DNA of 42,657 nt from a virus: the IMG/VR virus record IMGVR_UViG_3300023242_000124, positions 1 to 42,657 of that record, one strand, 5' to 3'. Shown here one piece after another: positions 28,251 through 37,600 of the stretch. Both the position numbers and the translations under genes were made by a program. How positions within the stretch are numbered: position 1 is the stretch's first letter; every line of letters begins with the position of its first letter. The notes under the pieces are model-generated. The model ran no database searches and had not been told where the DNA came from. It worked only from the letters and a program-made list of their open reading frames with translations.

Positions 28251-29786
28251 ATGAAGATCATCAACGGCAAGGCGCTGCTGCTTAAGTTGCGCAATCCAAA
28301 ACGTGTCACTGAAACGATCCCTAAGAGTAAGGCAACCGGACCGCACGAAGTAGCGGTAAGCTGGGGCGTCGACGAGGTGCAGACCCTCCGCAGTCTGGGG
28401 GTCAAGGCACCCTCACCGATCTCTGGGCGATACGACTGGCCGGGCCGGTACAAGCCGATGGACCACCAGAGGACAACCGCCGAGTTTCTCACGCTGCATA
28501 GGAAGTCCTTCTGCTTCAACGAGCAGGGCACTGGCAAGACCGCATCGGCTATCTGGGCTGCAGATTTCCTGATGAAGCAAGGCAAGGTACGTCGCGCACT
28601 GGTTATCTGCCCGCTGTCTATTATGGACTCCGCGTGGCGCGCTGACTTGTTCGAGGTGGCTATGCACCGGACGGTAAGCGTGGCCCATGGCGACGCCAAA
28701 AAGCGCAAACAGATCATCAACGCTGGCGCTGAGTTCGTCGTCATTAACTTCGATGGCGTCGAGATCGTCGAGGAAGAGATACGCAACGGCAAGTTCGACC
28801 TCATCATTGTTGACGAGGCGACGCACTACAAGAACTCACAGAGCAAGCGGTGGAAATGCCTAAACCGACTAATCACTGACGACACATGGCTCTGGATGAT
28901 GACGGGTACACCAGCGGCGCAGTCGCCGCTCGATGCGTTTGGCTTAGCCAAGCTGGTCAACCCCAGCGCTGTCCCGCGGTACTTCGGGTCGTTCCGCGAC
29001 CAAGTGATGATGAAGATCACGCAGTTCAAGTGGATGCAGAAGCCGGGTGCCACCGAGACTGTCTACAACGCACTGCAGCCAGCTATCCGGTTTACCAAGG
29101 ACGAGTGCCTAGACTTGCCAGACATGACCTATGTGAAGCGGGTCGTTGAGTTAACACGCCAGCAGAAGAAGTACTACAACGAGCTGAAGAACAAGCTCGT
29201 CATGGAAGCGGCTGGCGAGGAAGTCACCGCGGTCAACGCAGCGATCGTGCTGAACAAGCTACTGCAGATCAGCGCAGGGGCGGTCTACACCGACGACGGC
29301 TCGACGTTAGAGTTCGACATCAAGAACCGGTACAACGTACTGAAAGAAGTCATCGACGAAAGCAGCCAGAAGGTGCTGGTGTTTGTACCGTTCCGGCACA
29401 CGATCGACATTCTTGTGGACAAGCTGCGCAAGGACGGGGTGACCACCGAGGTGATTCGCGGCGACGTGCCTGTAACGCGGCGGACCGAGATATTCAAACG
29501 CTTCCAAGAGACCCCTGACCCCAAGATATTGGTGATCCAGCCCCAGTCAGCAGCACATGGTGTGACTTTAACCGCAGCCAATACTGTCGTATGGTGGGGG
29601 CCAACATCCTCACTGGAGACCTATGCACAGGCTAACGCGCGGGTCCACCGGTCGGGACAAAAGCACCCATGTACTGTCGTGCAGCTGCAGGGCTCTGCTG
29701 TAGAAAAACACGTGTACGCGCTGCTTGATAACAGAATTGACGTACACACAAAAATTATCGACTTATACAAACAGATACTTGACTAG
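28251..29786 (+). CDS. SNF2-family DNA helicase/translocase
   Basis: A 511-aa protein starting ATG 28251. Motif I is NEQGTGKTAS (90-99), motif Ia LVICPLSIMDSAW, motif II VDEATH (187-192) and motif III MTGTPA. The second lobe has LVFVPFRHTIDILVDKL, a QSAAHGVTLTAANTVVWWGP segment and motif VI ARVHRSGQ (463-470). It lacks accessory domains, as usual for phage SNF2 proteins. It probably moves on duplex DNA during replication or recombination. Its neighbours are nuclease and replication genes. Confidence 0.92.
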   Translation: MKIINGKALLLKLRNPKRVTETIPKSKATGPHEVAVSWGVDEVQTLRSLGVKAPSPISGRYDWPGRYKPMDHQRTTAEFLTLHRKSFCFNEQGTGKTASAIWAADFLMKQGKVRRALVICPLSIMDSAWRADLFEVAMHRTVSVAHGDAKKRKQIINAGAEFVVINFDGVEIVEEEIRNGKFDLIIVDEATHYKNSQSKRWKCLNRLITDDTWLWMMTGTPAAQSPLDAFGLAKLVNPSAVPRYFGSFRDQVMMKITQFKWMQKPGATETVYNALQPAIRFTKDECLDLPDMTYVKRVVELTRQQKKYYNELKNKLVMEAAGEEVTAVNAAIVLNKLLQISAGAVYTDDGSTLEFDIKNRYNVLKEVIDESSQKVLVFVPFRHTIDILVDKLRKDGVTTEVIRGDVPVTRRTEIFKRFQETPDPKILVIQPQSAAHGVTLTAANTVVWWGPTSSLETYAQANARVHRSGQKHPCTVVQLQGSAVEKHVYALLDNRIDVHTKIIDLYKQILD

Positions 29787-29807
29787 CGTAAGATTAGGTA
29801 GTATCTA
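29779..29807 (+). promoter_or_regulatory. Possible weak promoter
   Basis: TTGACT (29779-29784), 17-base spacer, TATCTA (29802-29807), before the 132-aa gene. The -10 matches poorly, so activity is uncertain. Confidence 0.3.
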
Positions 29808-29832
29808 AGACTTCTAGCTAAAGGAGAACACC

Positions 29833-30231
29833 ATGAGCGATACCACTATATCGGTCGAGAAGCTGACGCGCGTCTATATAAAAATAAGAGACAAGCGCGC
29901 GGAACTGTCGGCCACATTCAAGCAAGAAGACGACCACCTCAAAGCACAGCAAGACAAGGTCAAGCGCGCGTTGCTGGACCACTGCAAAGAACACAACGTC
30001 GAGAGCGTTCGTACCTCGGAAGGTTTGTTCTACCGCAGTGTAAAGAAGCGCTACTGGACCAGTGACTGGGACTCCATGAACAAGTTTATTCTTACAAATG
30101 CAGTGCCAGAGTTCTTTGAGAAGCGTCTGAACCAGACTGTTGTTAAGCAGTTTCTGGACGAGAACCCCGACACTGTACCTCCGGGCCTTAACGTGGACTC
30201 GGAGTACGCAATCTCTGTGAGGAAAAAATGA
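29833..30231 (+). CDS. Conserved phage replication-region protein (132 aa)
   Basis: Starts ATG 29833 behind AAAGGAGAACACC. The N-terminal half is a long charged helix (FKQEDDHLKAQQDKVKRALL). The second half has EGLFYRSVKKRYWTSDWDSM, then FFEKRLNQTVVKQFLDENP, and ends LNVDSEYAISVRKK. I recall this pattern from phage genes next to ssDNA-binding and helicase genes. It overlaps the next gene by 4 bases. A recombination-accessory role, as for Gp157-like proteins, is only a suggestion. Confidence 0.75.
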   Translation: MSDTTISVEKLTRVYIKIRDKRAELSATFKQEDDHLKAQQDKVKRALLDHCKEHNVESVRTSEGLFYRSVKKRYWTSDWDSMNKFILTNAVPEFFEKRLNQTVVKQFLDENPDTVPPGLNVDSEYAISVRKK

Positions 30232-30548
30232 CGGAGACCCAAGACAAAAGCCCGTTCGTAACCATTGAGAGCCTCGCGCAGTATTTCTGCGTGTCGGTCT
30301 CTACCATCCGTGCGTGGGTGCGGCAGGGTCACATCCCTGAGAGTACCTACATCAAACTCGGCAACACATATCGCTTCAACCGTGCAGATGTGCAGACCGC
30401 TCTGATGGCAATGCAGAAGGAAGAAAGTGAAACACAAAGTACCACCGTCGCTGTTACCGGCGTCGAAGGTTCCGTACTGTCCATGGGTGAACCCATGGTT
30501 GATGAAGTGCAGCTCGAATTTGATTTCGATGCTGACGAAGACGCGTAA
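30228..30548 (+). CDS. Excisionase/MerR-type HTH protein (106 aa)
   Basis: ATG 30228 overlaps the previous TGA (ATGA) behind GAGGAAAAA. Residues 10-60 form a winged helix-turn-helix: TIESLAQYFCVSVSTIRAWV, RQGHIPESTYIKLGNTYRFN, then a helix. This is the HTH_17/excisionase-like type that reads short DNA sites. The C-terminal 45 residues are acidic and disordered. No integrase gene is in the window, so a transcription or replication role is more likely than excision. It is a candidate regulator of the GTTAGTG boxes, by inference. Confidence 0.8.
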   Translation: MTETQDKSPFVTIESLAQYFCVSVSTIRAWVRQGHIPESTYIKLGNTYRFNRADVQTALMAMQKEESETQSTTVAVTGVEGSVLSMGEPMVDEVQLEFDFDADEDA

Positions 30549-30559
30549 GGAGAACGCAC

Positions 30560-31459
30560 ATGAGTGACCTAGAACTCTTTAAGGGCAACAGCCTTGTGAA
30601 CAGTGACCTGTTCAAGTTGCTGCTGCAGGCCAACGACAACCTTGCTGGCGGTGGCGGCTCGATGCGCCGTATCAGCTTCAAGGGCTCACGTTTCCGTGAG
30701 CTGGTTGGTGGCGAACAAGTCAGCGTGAACAGCAGCGGATCGCTGAACGTCGTCGTGCTCGACGCTGCCAAGGTGTCTCGCACCTACTATGCTGGCGTCT
30801 ACGACCCTGAGAAAGCGGCTCCGCCTACATGCTGGTCCGCCGATACTGAGCGTCCTGCACCGAACGTGCCCGAGGATCAACGTCAAGCGTCACGTTGCGC
30901 AGACTGCGCAATGAACGTCCGCGGCTCCGGCCAAGGTGAAACACGTGCTTGCCGCTTCTCGCAGCGTATCGCTGTGGCGTTGGAGAACAGCTACGATAAG
31001 GTCTACCAAGTCCAGCTGTCGGCTACCTCGGTGTTCGGCGAAGCCAAGAACGGCAACATGCCGATGCAGGCATACGCCCGCTACCTCAAGGCCCATGGCG
31101 CACCGATCCAAGCAGTCGTCACTACCCTGCTCTTCGACGAGGATAGCGATGTACCCAAGCTGTTCTTTAAGGCAGCGCGCCCACTGGATGAGGGTGACCT
31201 CAAAGAAGTCCTCAAGCTGCGTGAGCACGAAGACGTCACACGTGCACTGACTATGACTGTGTCGAAAGTAGACGGCGTGAAAGCTTTGGAGAAGGCTGAG
31301 CCGAAAAAGGCTGAGCCCAAGAAGTCTAACAACGTCCTTGCAGATGAGGACGAAGGCGAAGCCGTAGAAGAGCCAAAGAAGGTGTCGAAAAAAGAGGAAG
31401 TAAAAGCCTCTGGCGATGACCTCGGTGATCTTGTCGAAGCATGGGACGACGACGAGTAA
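30560..31459 (+). CDS. ssDNA-binding protein-like, with zinc-type cysteines
   Basis: A 299-aa protein starting ATG 30560 behind AAGGAGAACGCAC. The core (about 35-215) is beta-rich, with MRRISFKGSRFRELVGGEQV, and holds four Cys at 91, 113, 116 and 131 that could bind zinc. A linker of EKAEPKKAEPKK repeats leads to an acidic C-terminal tail (ASGDDLGDLVEAWDDDE). Acidic tails are typical of ssDNA-binding proteins and recruit partner proteins. It lies directly before the primase-helicase. The assignment rests on architecture and context. Confidence 0.7.
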   Translation: MSDLELFKGNSLVNSDLFKLLLQANDNLAGGGGSMRRISFKGSRFRELVGGEQVSVNSSGSLNVVVLDAAKVSRTYYAGVYDPEKAAPPTCWSADTERPAPNVPEDQRQASRCADCAMNVRGSGQGETRACRFSQRIAVALENSYDKVYQVQLSATSVFGEAKNGNMPMQAYARYLKAHGAPIQAVVTTLLFDEDSDVPKLFFKAARPLDEGDLKEVLKLREHEDVTRALTMTVSKVDGVKALEKAEPKKAEPKKSNNVLADEDEGEAVEEPKKVSKKEEVKASGDDLGDLVEAWDDDE

Positions 31460-31469
31460 TCACTTAACG

Positions 31470-31496
31470 GGCCGTGGCTACCTAGTGGTCACGGCC
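31470..31496 (+). terminator. Hairpin between ssDNA-binding and primase genes
   Basis: GGCCGTG and CACGGCC pair around a 13-base loop that can itself form ACC/GGT. TCCTCTTCT follows, so it is a weak terminator or an attenuator that would give more ssDNA-binding protein than primase. Confidence 0.5.
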
Positions 31497-31518
31497 TCCT
31501 CTTCTGTGGGCACGAGCA

Positions 31519-34341
31519 ATGGAAACAAAAAGATTTTTGCAGAGCGTGCTGGCCCGCGAAGGCTGGTACTGCGTCCTTGCAATACATGCGGAAACGAGCC
31601 GCCGTAAACAAAAGTTCTACGACTCGATAGATCAGCTCATGGACGCCAACACGGCGTTTGACCAGAACGGCTACAATTCTTACTATGCGGTCGGCACTTT
31701 CGGCACCGATGCTTCCCGAGAAGCTGACAACATAGCGCGCAAGCGCGCGTTCTACCTCGACCTCGACTGCGAAGCATATAACCCCAAGAAGTTTCCTGAC
31801 CAAGCAACCGCACTGCAAGAGCTCCGCCGCTTCTGCAAAGTGATGCGGTTGCCTAAGCCGATTACGGTAGACTCGGGCCGAGGGATACACGTCTACTGGC
31901 CGCTCAATGAAGACGTGACGCTGGCCGAGTGGGTGCCTGTGGCTGAGCGCCTCAAGGCAAAGTGCAAGGAGCATGGCTTCAAGGCTGACCCCGCAGTAAC
32001 GTCTGATGCAGCGCGTATCCTACGCATGCCGGGCACTCATAACCATAAGGACAACCCACCTAAACGCGTTAGGGTTTTAGGTATGGACGCGGTAGCGCCT
32101 GTATCTTTCGATAAATTTTCAGAGCTTATGGGCAACGACCCGATACCAGTTCCAAAGAAGTTTACGCCGGTCAGCGGTAGCAACGCTGTGATGGACGCGC
32201 TCATGGGCAACCGCGAGCATTACTTTAAGGACATCATGCTGAAGACCGCGAAGGGTAAAGGCTGCATGCAGCTGGCCTATATCTACCGCAATCAAGAGAC
32301 TATGTCGGAGCCGCTGTGGCGGGCAGGGCTGTCGATCGCCAAGCATTGTGCCGATGGGGATAGCGCAGCTACTAAGATTTCGCAGCGGCATCCTGAGTTC
32401 ACGCCGGACGAGATGTTCAATAAGATGGACCGCATCAAGGGCCCATACCTCTGCACAACGTTCGACGAGTACAACGACGGCGTCTGCAGCGGGTGCCCGC
32501 TGTGGGGTAAGATCAAGTCGCCGGTTGTCCTTGGCTCACGAACCCGTGAGGCCACTGAAGCAGACAACGTGATTGAGGTCGCACCGAGCCCCAAAGCCGC
32601 GCCCGCTGCGCAGCCAGAGATTTATGTTATACCGACATACCCCAAGCCCTACTTCCGTGGGGCCAACGGGGGCATCTATGTCCGAGGCGAAGACGCTGAC
32701 GGCGACACCATTGAGAAGTGCATATACCATAACGACCTATACATTGTGCGGCGGGTGACTGACGGCGACGCCGACGCGCTGGTGTTCCGGCTGCATCTAC
32801 CAAAGGACGGGGTGCGTGAGTTCACCGTCCCGCAGATCGCTGTAACGTCTAAGGACGAATTTCGTAAAGCTATTGGGGCCAAGGGCGTCACCGCCTTCGG
32901 TAAAAATCTGGAGGAACTTATGGCCTACACTATCCGCTGGATCGAAGAGCTGCAGCAGCAAGGCGCAGCAGACATAGCGCGCGCACAGTTCGGCTGGGCT
33001 GATGATAACTGCGGCTCGTTTATCCTTGGCGACAGGGAGATATTCCCAAACAAAATAGACTTTAACCCTGCATCCACTAAGACCGCAGGCTTGTTCGACG
33101 CGCTTACCCCGCGCGGCACCCTCGACGGGTGGAGACAGAACGCAGAGTTCTTTAACAAGCCGGGCATGGAGCTCTATCAATTCGCACTGTGCGCCAGTTT
33201 CGGCAGCGCGCTGATGCACTCCTCGCCGATGAACGGCGGGCTCCTGCACATGTTTAGCAAGGACTCCGGCCTTGGGAAGACCACGGCTATGTTCATGGCA
33301 CTATCTGTGTGGGGTCGCCCAATGGGTCTGCTGCTGAAAGAGCGGGACACCATGAACCACCGTATGAACCGTGCAGAGGTGTACAAGAACATCTTGTTCG
33401 CTACCGATGAGATCACTAACATGCGGCCCTTGGCTGCATCGGACATGACTTACGCGATTACCGAGGGCATGCAGCGGGGCCGCATGGAAGGCGGGGCGAA
33501 CCAAGAGCGCACCCGTGGGTTTGAGTGGAAGTTTCTAGCCCTCTCGACCGGCAACATGAGCCTCGTGGAAAAGATCACATTGGCGAAAGCCGCGCCGAAA
33601 GCAGAGGCCCAGCGAGTGCTGGAAGCGCGCGTTGATAAGTTCTTCGACGGCAGTGGTGACAAGGCGATGACTGACGACTTCTCAAAGAACGTGCCGCTAC
33701 ACTACGGCCACGCTGGGGTGGTGTTTGTCCAGCACTACATGCAGAACATGGACGGCATAAACGCACTGGAAGAGAAGGTGCGTGAGCGCGTCGACATTAA
33801 GTGTAACTTGGGTTCGTCGAATCGCTTCTGGTCGGAGTACATCACTAAGACCATGACCGCTGCCATCATTGCCAAGAAGCTCGGGCTTGTGAACTACGAT
33901 ACAGCAGCGATGTTCAAGTTTGCGATTGAGCTGGTGCGCTATAACCAAGGCGTTACCGAAGACATGACAACATCTTCTAGCCAGATTTTGGCGGACTTCT
34001 TTGCCGAGCATAACGGCAACCTACTCATCATCAAGCGCAACGGCGACGTCAACGGCATAGACGCCCTGATTATGCCAGAGGCAAACCCGCGTACGAAGCT
34101 GGTCGCGCGGTACGAGTCCGACACCAAGAAAGCCTTTATCCTGCTGAAACCGTTTAAGACATGGTGCCTTGAGCAGCAGATCGACTACTCGTCGTGCATC
34201 CTCGACCTCGTGAAAAACAAGGGCGCTACGAAGCGTAAGATGCGGATCACCAAAGGCACCAACCTGCGCCTACCGCCGGTGGATGTAATCGAGGTCGATT
34301 TTGAGTTGGATGTAGAGGATGCCGATGGTTCAGATACCTAG
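31519..34341 (+). CDS. Primase-helicase (AEP primase plus DUF927-like helicase)
   Basis: A 940-aa protein starting ATG 31519, with weak ribosome binding sequence. The N-terminal primase of the archaeo-eukaryotic type has D81-L-D83 in FYLDLD, S119-G-R-G-I-H124 and a RILRMPGTHNHK segment. A Cys-rich zinc stretch follows (CSGCPLWG near 320). The C-terminal AAA+ helicase has Walker A SKDSGLGKT (580-588) and a FATDEITNM Walker B-like segment, matching DUF927-type helicases. It should prime and unwind DNA at the fork. Both halves appear complete. Confidence 0.88.
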   Translation: METKRFLQSVLAREGWYCVLAIHAETSRRKQKFYDSIDQLMDANTAFDQNGYNSYYAVGTFGTDASREADNIARKRAFYLDLDCEAYNPKKFPDQATALQELRRFCKVMRLPKPITVDSGRGIHVYWPLNEDVTLAEWVPVAERLKAKCKEHGFKADPAVTSDAARILRMPGTHNHKDNPPKRVRVLGMDAVAPVSFDKFSELMGNDPIPVPKKFTPVSGSNAVMDALMGNREHYFKDIMLKTAKGKGCMQLAYIYRNQETMSEPLWRAGLSIAKHCADGDSAATKISQRHPEFTPDEMFNKMDRIKGPYLCTTFDEYNDGVCSGCPLWGKIKSPVVLGSRTREATEADNVIEVAPSPKAAPAAQPEIYVIPTYPKPYFRGANGGIYVRGEDADGDTIEKCIYHNDLYIVRRVTDGDADALVFRLHLPKDGVREFTVPQIAVTSKDEFRKAIGAKGVTAFGKNLEELMAYTIRWIEELQQQGAADIARAQFGWADDNCGSFILGDREIFPNKIDFNPASTKTAGLFDALTPRGTLDGWRQNAEFFNKPGMELYQFALCASFGSALMHSSPMNGGLLHMFSKDSGLGKTTAMFMALSVWGRPMGLLLKERDTMNHRMNRAEVYKNILFATDEITNMRPLAASDMTYAITEGMQRGRMEGGANQERTRGFEWKFLALSTGNMSLVEKITLAKAAPKAEAQRVLEARVDKFFDGSGDKAMTDDFSKNVPLHYGHAGVVFVQHYMQNMDGINALEEKVRERVDIKCNLGSSNRFWSEYITKTMTAAIIAKKLGLVNYDTAAMFKFAIELVRYNQGVTEDMTTSSSQILADFFAEHNGNLLIIKRNGDVNGIDALIMPEANPRTKLVARYESDTKKAFILLKPFKTWCLEQQIDYSSCILDLVKNKGATKRKMRITKGTNLRLPPVDVIEVDFELDVEDADGSDT

Positions 34342-34549
34342 ACTGGACGACCTGCATCCCGATGGTGTTCGGATCATCATCCCTTGGGACGGTATGAAGG
34401 TGGGCATGTCAGTGTTCGTACCCTGCGTTAACACCGCGCTCGCAGAGAAGCAGCTTAGCAAAATTGCTGCGCGGCGTAAGATTTCTATGCAGGTGCAGGA
34501 GCGTATCGAGGACGGTCGATTTGGGCTACGCGTGTGGCGTACGTTGTGA
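34319..34549 (+). CDS. Unknown small protein (76 aa)
   Basis: ATG 34319 overlaps the primase end by 23 bases; a second ATG at 34325 is possible. The sequence includes DGVRIIIPWDGMKVGMSVFV, then CVNTALAEKQLSKIAARRKI and ends FGLRVWRTL. It looks like a compact alpha/beta fold, with a strand-turn-strand start and basic helix as in small DNA-binding phage proteins. It is the last rightward gene before the terminator. Function unknown. Confidence 0.65.
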   Translation: MPMVQIPRLDDLHPDGVRIIIPWDGMKVGMSVFVPCVNTALAEKQLSKIAARRKISMQVQERIEDGRFGLRVWRTL

Positions 34550-34610
34550 TACAGTGAAGTTGTTCATGGAGAAGCCGCTAGGTTTCTGTATGTTCTCCTC
34601 CTCCCTGACT

Positions 34611-34641
34611 AGCCCCCCACCTCACCGTGGGGGGCTTTTTT
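34611..34641 (+). terminator. Rho-independent terminator at convergent junction
   Basis: AGCCCCCCAC and GTGGGGGGCT form a perfect 10-bp stem around CTCACC, with a six-base T-run on the plus strand. It stops rightward transcription just before the convergent 2,322-aa gene. The minus-strand side has no T-run. Confidence 0.9.
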
Positions 34642-37600
34642 AATCAAAGAGTTGGAACCCTTGGTTCCACTCGTCACGGCTCTCATCCAACGCACGGCGC
34701 ATGTTCGGGCTGATCGAGATGCCGTTATACATCGTAGCTGATGTCTCCATGTGCTGCCGCATAGACCGACGCAGGGAGTCAGCGTCGATACGGGCCGTGG
34801 GATGCCTACGGTTAAAGTCCTTGATGCGCTGCATCATGGCACGCCGCTCGTCGGAGTCACCCATGCGGGTAGCCACATAGTAACGACGCAGTATCGTAGT
34901 CCGTGCGCTGTTTACTGCCCGGTCGACGTTCTTGGTCTGCTGGTTCATCTCCTGCGTACGGGTGTAATCGGCAGGGGCGAAGCCGACAAACTTCGCAGCA
35001 AGTTGGCCGAAGGACAGGTCGTCCATGATCGGGTCGCCGCGGCGGGTCAAGATGCCTTCGTCGTTGGGGAAGCGGAACGCAGCCTGATACATGTTGCGGA
35101 TACCGGCAGGGATCATGGCCTCAACACCACGCTCGATCTCACCGTTCATAATGTCTTGGCGACCCCGATTAAACCCAGAAATGGTACTCCACGCAGGGCC
35201 CCCAAGATAGTGGAACACGTCCTCTTCGAGCGAGGCATCGTGGTTAAACCGGTTAGCCTGCAGGATGAGGCCCGACAGACCGATACGGCTGGACAAGTCG
35301 ACGCCGAGAAGCGCAGTTGCGGGGCCTTTGTAGAACCCTTCGCCGATCGCTTTGCGCAGCTGTGTCTCCGCGGTGTCTTCTTCTTCGTCAAAGAACAGCA
35401 GGTTCATCAGCTGCAAGAGCTCACGCGCCAGCGGCATGCCGACGACTCCTGCCAGTAAGAACGACGCCCCAGTCACCCCAGCGAACTGCCGAAGTGCTTC
35501 ATTGCGCGCGTCTTTATCCCCGGCGAAGTGCGCCTCCATGCCGTCGCGGACGGTCTTGAACATGGAGTAGTACATCTGGATGCCGTAGGTCTTATACATA
35601 AGCGCGACGCGCCCGATCCCCTGCTGGCCGAGCCGTGGCGCAGTCTCAAGCACCGACCCGCCGTTAGTCCTTTGCGTATCCTCCAATGCCTGCTCTGCGG
35701 CCTTTGTCTGCATCTCTGTAGTGGACAGGGTTGGCTCTGCTTTCTTAAGGCGCGCGAGCTCAAGCTGATACGCCGAGATGGCTGTGACCTGCCGGTTAAA
35801 GACTTCTACGTTGTGGAACATGAACGCCGAAGCCGCGGTAGCCATGTCGATAATACCGCGCTCCCGGCCAGAGCTGTCGATGCCAAGGTTATCGGCAAAC
35901 AGCGACCGGTTTAGCTGGCCACGAGCCGCCATCATCGCAACAAGCGGCTTTAGCTCTTCAACCTTAGCGATGACTTCAGGCTCTAAGTCCAAGTCCTTGC
36001 GCACGACGTAGTCGCCGTTGGCATCGAGCTCAAAGTAGTTGTCGATGCTTGGCATCGCGCGGACCTTGATGTTCTTCTCATTGCCGTAGGGGGCGACCAT
36101 GTCGCTCTTACGATTGAACCCACTGCTGGTAACGAGCTTAGACGCATCCATGATGGCGCGGCCTGCAGCGCCGTATCCATACTTGCCAGCAAACATCGGG
36201 TAGACGAACATAGGCAGCTGCGAGAGGTTGACCCCAGCGGACGAAGCGTTGAAGCCGATCGTGAAGATAAACGCAGCTCGGTTAGCAGCTTGGGCCAGCC
36301 CATCCCTCGGAGGGTTACGTGCGAAGTCGGCGCGCAGGTTTAGCTCGTCTACGATGTACTTGTTTTCTTCTGTCAGGTTGGGCCGGTTATCCTCATTGAT
36401 GCTATCCTGCAGGGTGCGGAGTTTGGCGCTGTACCGCAGGCGCTCCACCTGCCGACCAAGATCGAAGGCTTTGGTCTTGAGCGCGAAGATCGCATCTTCT
36501 TGGTACCCTGCGGTGCCCTTACGCCGCTGGAGCGATTTAGCAAACGACGTCTCTGGCAGCGTCTCGATGAACAGCCGCATGATCTCAGCTTGCACGTCAT
36601 CGGGCACCCTATTTGCCCGAAGGGTTTGCAGTGTCTGACCCACGAACGACGACGGCGGTGCTTTGGCGTAGCTTGCGTTGTTTATGTTGACGAACTTCTC
36701 GACGTCCTTAACTGATGTATCAGCCTTTAGGTCAGTTATCGCACGGTCCCGCTCTGCCATGGTCTCAAATGCTTCGACGGTGAACTCACCCTCGGCAACA
36801 TAGGACAGCCAGTAGTTACCCGCACGTGTCAGTGGGAAGTAAGGCTCGATGGTGCCGCTCTCAAACAGGCGTGCGTACACCTCGTTCTTCAGCTTCTTAC
36901 GCGCAGCTTCATCGGTGATCGTCTCGTCGATCTTGCCGTAGATTACGTCGCGCATCTTCTCGTACTGTTTTTTGTACGTGTCGCGCATCTGGGCGTACAC
37001 CTTGTCGCCACCCGTAGAGGACAGCGCGCGCCAGTCGTTGCGCATGTCACGCCACGCCTTAGCTTTTTCTGGGTCGTTGGCGTACGCTGATATCGGCTTC
37101 GAGGGGTCAACCTGCTCGATGGTGCTCTTATAGACCACACGGTTCAACGCATCGACTTGGTTTTGATGTGACTTCACCCAGTTGGCGACAGACTTTAGGA
37201 CGCCTTCAACGGCTTGGTCTGACTTGTTGATAGCGCCACGCTGCTCTTCCATGAGCTTGTGCAGGTCCATGGCACCTTTGATACCGCTGCGTTCAGCAAC
37301 GTCTGCCACCGCCTGCGATGGTAGGAAGCCGAGCATGCCGCGCTTCGCTTTGTCAGTGGCGGTGCCCCGCAAGAACTCGCGGGTATTGTCTGCAAATTTC
37401 TGCGCAAACTCCTTAGTCACTGGCTTGGACTGCTTTTGTATGTCCCCAAGCATTTCCGCGATGCGCTTACCTGCAGCTACTGGCGACAGCATGAAGAACT
37501 CACCGGTGCCGATGTTACCCGGTGCGGGGGCGAGGATGTTGTCGATGATGCTGGTGGTTTGCTCCAACGCCGATTGAACCGGCTTAACAGGTTTACCGAC

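Noticed and set aside
30228-30548. Excisionase gene as evidence for lysogeny.
   Set aside because: No integrase, attachment site or CI-type repressor was found; the HTH type is widely used in other roles.
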